Source: Diphasiastrum complanatum (lineage: Eukaryota; Streptophyta; Lycopodiopsida; Lycopodiales; Lycopodiaceae). From it: DNA of 60,000 nucleotides. The notes under the pieces were generated by a model. The model did not search any database. It was given only the letters and a program-made list of their open reading frames with translations, and was not told where the DNA came from. Every line of letters starts with the position of its first letter. The stretch's first letter is position 1. This document shows, piece by piece, positions 39,001 to 50,300 of the stretch. The translations under genes were made by a program, and so were the position numbers. The stretch covers positions 4,190,620-4,250,619 of the forward strand of contig CM055097.1 in NCBI GenBank assembly GCA_029204225.1, read 5' to 3'.

Positions 39001-42000
39001 TGTGTGTGCATTGAAATACTTCAGCACATTGTGGCAGAGGTGAAACTTCAACGAAACACAAAAAATGGAGGATAAAATGAGATGCATACCTGAGAAAGGA
39101 CACGCAGTGCAAGACGCTGTATAGATGGGTATGTGCTACCGAACATGGTCCACCAGGTAATTGGTAGCTGCCTCCTCTCTGGATCCTGGGCAGCCGGGTG
39201 GCCGAATGTCATGCCCATGCCGAAACGAAATGCAGCGAGCTCCTCCATGAGCCTGATAGGATCCAAACCTATGTGTGGACCCACCCTGTGAATGTACTGA
39301 AGCCAATCGGCCTCGAGCTCTCTGTCTGCGATCTGTGTCGGAGAGAGGAAGAGGGGATGCAGCATGTGTGCAACGCTGTGGATACTCCTGTGGAAGTAGT
39401 TCCACCGCGTCTCCCATATGAACTTCAGCTCTGTCATCCTGCAGGTGAGGGGCATGTGGTTTAGGGCATTACGAAAAAGCTTAACACTGACAGAAAAACA
39501 AACTAGCAAGTACTAAAAAGATAAAGGTCAATTGCAACACTGTATCGCTTACCTCTCTGGCTGCAAGATGGGCAGCTGCAGGAACTGTCCAATCCGGTCC
39601 ATGAGCTCATACACCAGTCCAAGTGTCGACCCCTCGCTGTCAGCCATGCGGAGCACAATGTAGAGTGGTCGAAGCAGTCCTGACAATGTCTGTGCATCCC
39701 TCCAGAACTGGTCTCCCCTCACCGTGGAAGAAAAGTGCTCCCCATCCTCAGTGTGCGGAAATGTACTGGCACCCCAAAGATCACTGGCAACCATCTGTAG
39801 AAGCTGGGCCCTGCACCTGATCAAACGGTCGATGACCACCAAGTCGAATGCAAAGCGCGTGGGGGCTGGCTTACGGAGGTCCAGATGGCTGAACACCCGG
39901 AACATGGCAAGAACATGCCTCTTTCTGGTGACAAAAGTCACCAGGAAGAGGGCCTCCCGGACGATGGCTCTAACCCAGGGAAGTGCTCCAATGTCCCCCA
40001 TCAGAAGGTCTATGCAGTGGGCTGCACAGGGGGTATGAACAATATGAAGGAACTCGGCCTCTAGCAGTACACCCATCTGAATGCAGTTCGTGGCATTGTC
40101 CGTCACCACCGTGACGACATGCTGTGGGCCTATGGCTAGGATGGAAGACCTGATGACATCAAACATGAACTCTGCAGATATGACTCTCCCCCCCCTGCTG
40201 CAATCCACTGCCCTCAAAAACTGTGCGCCCATGCAGCTGGAGACCAATATGTTGAGGATCGGCCTCCTCCTGACATCAGTCCAGCCATCGGACATGATGC
40301 TGCAACCGTAAGTGGCCCAGTGCCGACGCAGAGGCTCCATCTCTCTAGACAAGGACTCGACCCTATCCCTCAGCACGTGTGTGCGGACAACCTCTGAACT
40401 AGGGACTCTCCAGCTAGGGCTGACAGACTGTGCAAGGCGGAAGGCCCTTCTGAAGAGCTCAGAGTCGGTGATGGCAAAGGGCAGGTTCAGCTCGTAAACC
40501 AGACTGGCCACGGCCTGTGTGGCCTCTCTGTCCATGTGCAGCTGATGCGTGCCGCGAATGGTCTGCTGCACGAGGGCTCTCCCTGGTGGGCGACGGGTGG
40601 TGGACCTCCAGCACGGTGCACTAACCGTGACGGGAATGGACGATGACGCTACAGGCTGGGCGCTGGTGGATGCATCGGCTGTAGACGTGGAATGGGGAGA
40701 GTGGGATGCACTGGCAGGGATGGGTGCAGCAGCATAGCTGGGGTGCACTGGTGGAGGGGCAACATCTGGCATGGGGTACGAAAACTGCTGGCTGAGGAGG
40801 TCATCCGGATGGGAAGGGAAGGAAGAAGGGATCTCTTCCACATCCTCGAAGGCCCGCCCAGTACCATCCTGGGCCTGCTCGGGTGGCGGAGAGTCCATGA
40901 GAAAGTCGTAGACTGGTGGAGTGTGAGCAACAGTGGGTGGTGGTGGAACCGCACTGGCAACTGTCGGACGCGATGGGACGGGATCCACCGGAATCTGAGC
41001 AGATGGGGGTGCATGAGGCAGAACTGTCTAAGGGGTAAAGGGACCGGCGGAGGATGCACTCCCTCTCCTCGTGCGTGCCAGCCAAGCAGGCAGCAACTCT
41101 GGGTTAGTCACATAAGGAGCGGTGCAAAATCGGAGAACGCCCTCCGAAATGGTGTTCTCCCCTGCCACGAGCCGCGGCCCGTAGGTGTCCAGTAGTCGCT
41201 GCCTGTCGGGGACGGTCATGCTGCCACAAGGGGCAGCATTCAAGGTGGCACCATTTTTGGTGCGTGCACCGAGCAGATGGCCTTTAAGGCGAGTGAGGGA
41301 TGCAGCAAACTCGACGAGACAGTATCGGCAGCGCACGATCTTCTGACCGGTCTTGTTGGCCTTGTCGGCAACCCGCCTGACAATGTCTACCTCGTCCCAC
41401 AGACCGGAAAGGTCGGATTGCACCATTGCAGATAAAATGAGGGATGGATTGCTGGAAAAAAAAACAGCAGGGTTCACTGTTGGAGAGACGCTGAAAATGG
41501 GCGAATGCAGGGCAAAGGAAATCAGATGCAAGGCAGGGCGTTGCGTGGGCGATGGGCGACGCAAGGAATCAAAGGCAAGCAAGAAAAACCAGTAGCGATG
41601 GCAGGGCGGAGAGGGCGCAAAAAAATTTCAGAGGAAATGCGAGGGGGGCGGGTAGGTTTAGTTAAAAAAAAAAATTTAAAAAATATTAAATAATAAATAT
41701 ATTATTATATTGTGGTACCGCGGTACCATCATGGTACCGCGGTACCGGGATCCGCGGTACCCAGTACCGCGGGACCTATGATATATATATATATATATAT
41801 ATATATCATAGAACCCACGGTTCTCAGGACCGTGGGCCGTGGGCCGTGGGAACCGTGGGTGAACCGTACCACGGTTCATGAACCGTGGTACGGTCCCTCT
41901 AGTTAATTAATCGATTAATTAATTAATTACCCATTTCCCCAAAACCCCTCCCAATGTTATTTTTGGTCCTCATTTCACAGGTTTCACAATATGACTTATT

Positions 42001-42450
42001 CTGCATCTAAATCTGACTTATCTGAATTAGTTGCATCTGAATAATCTATATCTGAGTTGCATGGCTTTGGGACTTACTAGATTTTGGGCAATGTGATTAG
42101 ATTTATAATCATTTCAAACCTGTTAGTAGCATCCCAGACAAATAGCTGCATCTAAATGACTTATTCTGCATCTAAATCTGACTTATTCTACATCTAAATC
42201 TGACTTATTTCAGAGATTCGTCATTTTTGGTTCTCATTTTTGGTTTTTTTTGACATTTTTTTGGGCTATTTTTGGGTGGGAAACTAAAAAAAAATTAATT
42301 AATTAATTATACGGTTCACCACGGTTCCCCCAAATTTTTTTGAGAATCGTATGGTTCACTGTAGGGTTCTCAGAACCGTGGTGAACTGAGAACCGTGGTG
42401 AACCGTCCACGGTTCATAAATTCTATGATAGATATATATATATATATATA

Positions 42451-42517
<67 letters not shown>

Positions 42518-44331
42518 TTTCTATTCACTTGTACATTCTTCAAAAGTAAAGTATTTATAATCTCAGCAAATCTGGAGTTGAATCATGTAGTTTGGTGGTG
42601 AGAAATGCTTGGTACATTGGCTTTGCAGAGTATTTCTTTGCCATTCAACAAATATTCATGGTTGACAACACATAACTCATATGCAATTGTTGGAGAGCCA
42701 TCTGTTACCGGTGCGCGTTTGACGTTTGAGAACCAAGAGGATAGCGTAACCAGTCAGCTGAATGTAAGTGCCATGTATTACAAATTTCTTTATCTAGCTC
42801 TAGACTGTCTCCAATGTCTTTCCCGTGGCTTCTCCAAGCATTAAAGATGATCATGACTGCTACTATTTCGTCTTCTGTAATCTTAAACTGGCCTTTGGCT
42901 CGGGTATCACATGTGGGCAGGGAAGAACTTACTACACCACTGCACCACAAATGGGCCGATGACTCCGACTATTCATTTGAAATTTTTTTCTCTCATTTTC
43001 ATGAACATTGAGCAAAGTTGAGTTTCAGAAACAAGATTCTGCTAGGAAGCTTATGGCAGGAGATTAAAAAAGTGGTTTCTGATGTATAATGTTTCTTCAT
43101 TGCCCTTTCAACTATGTTGTAGTTCCAATTCCTTGAGTCTTGGCGACTTGAAGCTGAATTAGAAAGACAGCATATGGATGGGTTCATTTGTTAGAAACTC
43201 ACTTATTATTTCAACACAGGCTGAGTTGCTTTGTAAAATAAGGAACCTCATGGATATCCTTTTAGCATATATTTTGTTTACCTGTTCAAACATTGTTTCC
43301 ATAAAATCTCTTTCTCAAGGTCTAGCATTAAGGATGGATATTGTTCAGAGGGTTTGGCAGTTCCCACTGCTTAAGTTGTGCAAATTGATTATTATTTACG
43401 CTTTTCCTTTTGGTTTTTGTTGCGGAAAAGGAATAGAGGTAAATGCCTGTTTTCCTTGTAGCAAACCTGACTATCTGCTGTGGCGTAGAATGGTGTCAGG
43501 GGCTTAATGTTGGACATGTACGATTTTTTGAATGATGTGTGGCTCTGTCACTCATTTGGAGGCAAGTGTTACAACTATACAGCCTTTGTGAGTCCTGACC
43601 CTATCAACACAACATTTCATTGAGATGATAAGTTAATTGTCAGTATGTTCTGTAGGTTCATTGAAGAGATGCTAAAACACAGTGTTGCTACCAAAGGTAG
43701 ATGGCTAAATGGATAGTAAGTAATCTTTTTAACTATTGAAGTCCTTAATATGCCATCCTGAAAGCAAATCAAGTTTACGACTCAATTTTATAGTGGAGTG
43801 TTTGTTCCAAGTATATGTTGCTGGGATTGAGAAAATGCTATTGTTACAAGAAAGTCCTAAGGCTTATTGTTGATTTTACCAGGAACCAGCTATTAACACA
43901 TTACAGGAGATTGAGAAGTTTCTATCCTCCAATCCCAGCGAAATTGTTACTATCTTCATTGAAGACTACGTACATGCACCAAATGGGTTGACAAAAGTGT
44001 TTACTGCTGCTGGCTTGATGAAGTACTGGTACCCGCTAGCAAAAATGCCTAAAAACGGACAAGATTGGCCTACAGTGAGTGCGATGGTGGCAAATAATGA
44101 GCGCTTGCTTGTCTTTACCTCCATTGCGTCGAAGGAGGCAAGTGAAGGAATAGCATATGAATGGAACTACTTGGTGGAAAACCAATGTAAGTATTCTTAT
44201 TTTGGATCTTTTTTTATCTAGATTCCAGCTGCCAGTATTACTGTTTTCGTTTCTGCCGAAAATAAGTCTCATATTACGTAGTATGTACAAGAAAGTTCAT
44301 CCTGAACCTTTTGCAACATCTTAGTCAACCT

Positions 44332-44365
<34 letters not shown>

Positions 44366-47300
44366 CTAAGGTAATGGATACTAAATTTGATTGTAGATGG
44401 TAATGGCGGACTGTTGCCAGGAAAGTGCACAAATCGTGCAGAATCATTGCCTTTGAACTCAATGACTAGTTCGCTAGTTTTAGAAAACTATTTTCCTGAT
44501 AACCCAAATCAGACAGAAGCGTGTACCGACAACTCCAAAGCACTCCTTGACATGCTGAGTGTCTGTTATTCTGCTGCTGGGAAAAGGTGGTCCAACTTTT
44601 TGGCTGTCGACTTTTACAAGGTACCTTGCTATCATTAAAAAGTTAACTATTGGAAAGTTTTTAATGTAGTCGGTTTCATGGAAGAGCTCGTGGATTATTA
44701 CAGTGGCTATGATGACATCCCAGTTGCAACAATAGTATATTTGAAAGACTATTCACAGATGGAATCAGTTTGGTTCGGAGTGTTTGACCAGAATTATCAG
44801 TGTATAAGGTGGGTATGCATAAATGAATCAAATAACGGTAGCGGATCATCTGAGGCTAGTGCTTCAAGTTGGTGGAGTGTTGAGCTCCTTGAGCAGGTCC
44901 CAGTTCCTCCCCCGCCACTCCCTTGCCACACAGGATCCGCATAGATGGATGGATACCTGGCCTCACGCAGCTTAAGATATTGCTTTTTCTGTTTGGCCAG
45001 CCTTTTTCAACTATATCACAAGAAAGTGTTGGAAATTACCAATTGTAGGCCTCAAAGTTAAAGTTGGGTATGGTTATAGGGAAACAATTACAAAGCTAGA
45101 AGTTGGTTGATAAAGTCCCAAGGCAATGAAGTTAAGCAATCATAATGGTTCTTGTAAACTTAGATTAGAAGATGTGAAGAAACTGAATGTTAGAGCTCTA
45201 GGACTCCCACCCCACTTGTTCTTGTTTCTCGGTAGCATAATGTCTTTGTGAAGCTATGTACTGTTTGTTTCTAGAAAAGAGTTAATGCTTTTCATGAGAG
45301 ATTGATTGGTCATGGTATGCTCTAATGTTTACTCCTCTGAGAAGAGCAATTTTGGACTATGGGAATTCTTCTGATTGAGCATTGCATATCAGAATCAAGT
45401 CTTAGTAGATTCATTGTAGTTATGGGCCAACATACCGAGACTCGACTGCATCTGGCTTTAAATGTTCATGATGTCAGGCCAATAGACAAGTTTGATAGAA
45501 AAGACTTCCAACTCTGAAGTGGAAAATCCAAAAGATTCTCAAAAAAAAGGTCCTTCGGTCTATTGTTGCCAGGAGACCAAGCACTGACCATGCAAGTCAA
45601 AGTATAAAAACATGATGGAAGTCAGTGAAGCTTGAATGTATCTGCATCTGTGAGACCAAGAATTTGTCTAATAGAGTATACCTTAGAAAGCAGCAGGTGA
45701 TAGCAGGAGATTGAATCATAAAATGATACAATCACCGATGTGGATTGTTGCAGTTGGTGCACCTGTTTCAGAAGAAAATCTCCTTACATGCTAGTTGGGA
45801 ATCCCAGATTTTATTTTAAAATCTAGCAGTATTAGTGGAAAGCAGATTTGACACCTTGCGACTTGATACTGTCATTTCAAGGTTGCTGCAGAAAGGCATC
45901 AAGAGAAAGGAGGCAAAAAAAGCTATATTCATCTTGAATCACTGCAAAGGCAGGAAAGTGAGAAGATAACAGTTGAGAAATGACTGTAGTGAGGACTTGT
46001 AGAATTCAAGAAAGAAGTTATGGTAAAAGAGAGGGAAGATTTAGATGTGATCTCAATAAGATAAAGTGCTGTTGTTGCAAGCAGTTTCAACTTGTGATTC
46101 AAACTATGCAAAGTAGGAGGTTCATGAAGTAGAAGATTTCCTCGCAGCATCAACACGTGATGACAGTACTTTGTTAGGAAACACAGAACACATGCTCACC
46201 ACAAACAGTGGCTGAAAAATTATCAAGAATTGGGACATATGAAAAATAACAAGAGGAAAGTCATAACAGAACTTTTTAATGTTTGGTAAGCATACAGACT
46301 GATCAGAGATGACTTATGTAGGATAAGGAAAGGCTATCTACCAGTTTGTATGCTTGCAAATAAAGGAGGAAATATACAAGGAGACCTTTGTAAGATCAAC
46401 ACAAGATAGATGGCGCATGCCTTCATTACTTCTATAGGCACCAACTTACATCGTGTAAGTTTTGGGCACCAAAGATTTGCCCATCTGGGATATAGGAAAT
46501 TAAAGCTGTTACATAAAGAAGATATTGTGACTGGAATCGGTCAGTGCAATTGACGAATCAAGATGTATGCAAGATACATATATTGTGGAGGCAAGCATGG
46601 CAACCATTCAAGGGGCATCAAGCCTCCAGATCCTCACACTTTCTTGATCAGATTGCGTGGATGAGTGCCTACTGCAACATTTGCAAGTGCAAATTTCTTT
46701 TTTATATCATGTCCATAGGTAAAGCAAAAAAGAGGATAGTTAGGACTCAGGTACCTTATGAAACGCAATAAGAAGCATTTGAAAAGTTTGAGTATAAGTC
46801 AATTTGAAACACAAACATGAGTAAGGATCATGTGAACTATAATGGAGTGAGATTTTCAACAGAGCTTATCGAATTTTGCCAAATGAAAGTTGTTGAAAGG
46901 GAGGAAACCATGCGTTATGCATCTTAGCACAATGAAGCTGCTTGAAGGAATGAGCATTAGGTGAATATCAATATTGGGAAAGAATTCTCGATGAGCTCCA
47001 CCCATATCAAAAAAGCCAAAATCATGACACACAGAATCCTGCAAAGGTTTGTACTGGTAAAATCTATATGTATTGCAACTAAGGGTTTTTGAATGTGCTG
47101 TATATGTTCATATACCAGATTCAAAAAGGCCGTAAGTTGGATTTAAAAGTCTGGAGCGTGAGTGCACAGGGTTGTAAAGGGATACCTTGAAGAGGGAAAA
47201 AATAATGTACCTAACGATTCAATTCAAAAGGAACATTCCTCAAGAACCGCTCCCATGTTAACAGGATTCAATGTAATGAGAAAATCACCTGAATGATTTT

Positions 47301-50300
47301 CATAAATAGGATATGTTGTAGAAGTGGGGAAAAATAAGACCTGGACCTTGACAGATCTTTCATCATGGAGGCAGAATTCTGTATTTAAGTGGGGGTCATC
47401 AAACTGAAACATAATTCAAAAGCGAATGGATAGATACACAGCAATTCTAGTTGCATTGGAAACACACAAGAGAATGGGATATACGGTTCGGAGACCTTTG
47501 CACCAGTGGTGAGACTAACTTCGATAAGAGTTATGCTTGCTGCAACTGCTATAAGAAAGGATCGTTTACCGAATGGACGTGAAAATTGTATATCTGAAAG
47601 GGGATCTAGACAAGACGGGGACAACAAGAACTGGTTAACAGGATGTAGAAAGTGCTTTTTGGACTGAAGCAACTACCAAGCACATCAAAATAAATTCATT
47701 CCGGCTTTAAGAGAGTATGACCAATGCAGGTATCTATTTTAAAAGAAGCAGTTGAGTAACCATATTAACTCGTCATGGGGATGAAATTATACTTACAAGT
47801 AGTATAGAGGGTGTAGAAAGCAGTAAAAGATCATTGCTGAAAACGTTTGAGATGAAAGACCTTTGATCATGATACAAATATGACTGGAAGTAAATTTGAA
47901 TAAAGCAAATCAAAGTCAAGATACATCAGTCATGAGTCACCTGTCAAGTCAGTCTTGGACGCAGTAAATAAATGATCCTAATAACCCATTTTCGGTGCAA
48001 TTGATCACCCATGGAACTGACTAATGACATACTAACGGTTATTAGTCTGGGGCCATAGTTGCAGCGAATCTCGATTCGCTGGGTCTGCGATTCGCGGGTC
48101 GCGATTCTGCGAATCGCGATTCGTGACCCAGAATCGCAAAAAAAAAAAATTTTTTTTTTTTTTTTGGAAAAATAGCTTATTGCTGAAATTTTTTTAGGGG
48201 ATCAATGGTCAAACCAGCGTTTTGCCTCTCAGAAGTGCAGTAGATGAGGCACAAACAGATCTTATTTTCAGTAGCTATCCAGTTGTCATTTGCTCTGGTT
48301 TTCGGTAAATGTTAATGCTACAGTTTGGACTATCAACTGTATGGATGATGATCACTTTTGCAATTGGTTCACTGGAGATGTGAGTGCAATGTACATACAG
48401 TTGGGGGCATAAATATTGGGCCCTTCTCGGCGCGCATTTGGACCCCATTTTTATCTACAGGGGGGCGGTGACATTTTTATCTACAGTGTCTATATAGCAA
48501 GAAGCTCTAGGGGGTTCGGGGGAAAGTAGCCCCCCGGGAAACGAGGGGTTCGGGGGGCGGTAGCCCCCTGGTGGGGGGTTTGGGGGTAAGGCCTCTTCAT
48601 GATTTGGCCTTCCAACTCCCCGAGTGAAAACACACTTTTTGGTGTTTCGCACCCGAAACAGTCGGCAAACTACACAATCATAATCCCCTCGATCAGAGCT
48701 CTGAATCGCGATTCGGGAATCGCGCTGCAACTATGGTCTGGGCTCAGGTTGGGATAGATCAATAATGAATGACCTATCAAACCAGGGTTATGAGGGTCAA
48801 TTCTTGTTGGGTTATGTTACTAACTCAAGTTAAAGTTCTGGGACATTTATGCCAAATAGGGTGTCCAATAAATTATTATAATAATTGCTTATTATCGTTA
48901 GCAAAGATTCAATGCGCCATAAAAATGTGTGACTAGAAATGTAGGGCCTTGGCCCGTTTTGCATTTCTTTTAGTGTTCCATACTACGTTCTGTAGTACGG
49001 AACACGCGTCTATTATGGCTACTATCTTGGGAACACATTTCGATGTAAGTATGAATGTAAGGTGATTTCTACACCTGTCATGATCAAGTAACCTAAGACA
49101 GTCCCATGAGTCCAGAACAGCTGGAATTTATAAGGTCATTGCCTTACAGGCAGTTGAAAGTCTCGTGTATGCCATGGGGCTACTAGACTATTTCTTGCGT
49201 ATGCCCTAATTGCTATAGAGCAATAGAAGATCATCTAGATGGATACTTTTATTCCGACAGCTGAGAATTTAGACACAAGGCTATCGACTACAAAAAATAT
49301 CTTCTTCTTGGGTTGTTCTATAGTAGATGGAACTGTAAGACACAAATCACAGTAGATAAAGTTTCTTGAACAGTTAAAATGTCCTATTCGGGTGCAATAA
49401 GTATTCACTGTGGTATCAATTTCAAGGGACAGTGGTACATGCAAAGAATAGTAGAGGAAACACATTCAGTCAGGTACCACTTCATAAGGAAGTTAGTTGA
49501 ATCAAGAAAAAAATTGATAAGCCATTTGAGAAGAGAAAAAATATTTCAATAATGAGAGTGCTGGAATTGAGCAATTATAGGCCTAAAATTTACAGGCACA
49601 TATGGTTATAATAAATTTTTTTGAGAAGCTAGTTAATAAAGGTCAAGTCAAGAAGAGTAGCTTTCATATTGCTTCTTTTAAACTTAGATCAAAAGATGTG
49701 GATTTAATGAATGTTGATAAAGATGGACTCTTTATCCACTTGGACTCACTCCAGTTTCTTGGAAGCATAACATGTTGTCTTGAAGCTGTGTACTTATTTC
49801 TTATCTTCGCAATAGATCTGATGCTTTCTTGAGAGATTGATTGCTCATTATCTCTGATGTCATTTATTTCTCTTAGAAAAGGGATTTGGTGTGTAGTAAA
49901 CTATGGGATCAATGTGATTCAGCATTTTAGAATAGAGTGAAATCCGACTAGAGCTATTGTAGCAATGTTTATAAACCTGTAATCCAGGTAAGTATGTTAT
50001 TGCTCCTTAAAATGGCCTTAAGTGTTCTTTTCTAGTATCGTAAAGAATTACCAAGTTTGTTCCTTAGAATTAATTGTTGGCTGATAAGAATTTCGTTTCC
50101 TGCAAGCAACTTAATAATGCAAAATTGAAGGACACAAACATGGAGCTTTTGTTTGAATGTGTGTTTGAGACAATTCTGACTTCACAAAGCATGGTCTTTA
50201 CAGAGAAGTGATGGTGGAGGTGCGTTTCAGGCGGTTGATACTTTGAATGGGAAGCTTTTATGTGGATGTGGTGATGTTCATGAATGTCAGGTAAGACTAT

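Larger units (their letters stand above)
36021..41780. mobile_element. 5.76-kb hAT transposon with two genes
   Basis: Ends are CATAGTACC (left) and the complement of CATAGGTCC (right), each followed by clusters of GGTACCG words, as expected for hAT subterminal transposase-binding repeats. Both flanks are (AT)n, consistent with but not proving an 8-bp target duplication. It carries a spliced transposase on the minus strand and a small second gene on the plus strand, convergent toward about 37.0-37.6 kb. Damage is light: one stop and two frameshifts in the transposase and one stop in the small gene. Confidence 0.85.
30766..42628 (+). other. PLC gene intron 2 (11.9 kb), transposon-filled
   Basis: The left 3 kb (30766-33900) has no recognised genes, only a (GT)n(GA)n tract at 32850-32930. 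From 33.9 to 42.5 kb it is a chain of hAT-type elements described separately. Acceptor TTGGCTTTGCAG. Splicing over this distance is inferred from exon order and frame. Confidence 0.8.
44621..50203 (+). other. PLC gene intron 6 (5.6 kb) with copia insertion
   Basis: Most of its length is one decayed copia element with an embedded MITE, described separately. Removing them leaves an intron of about 0.7 kb. An unassigned frame follows the donor at 44678. Confidence 0.8.
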
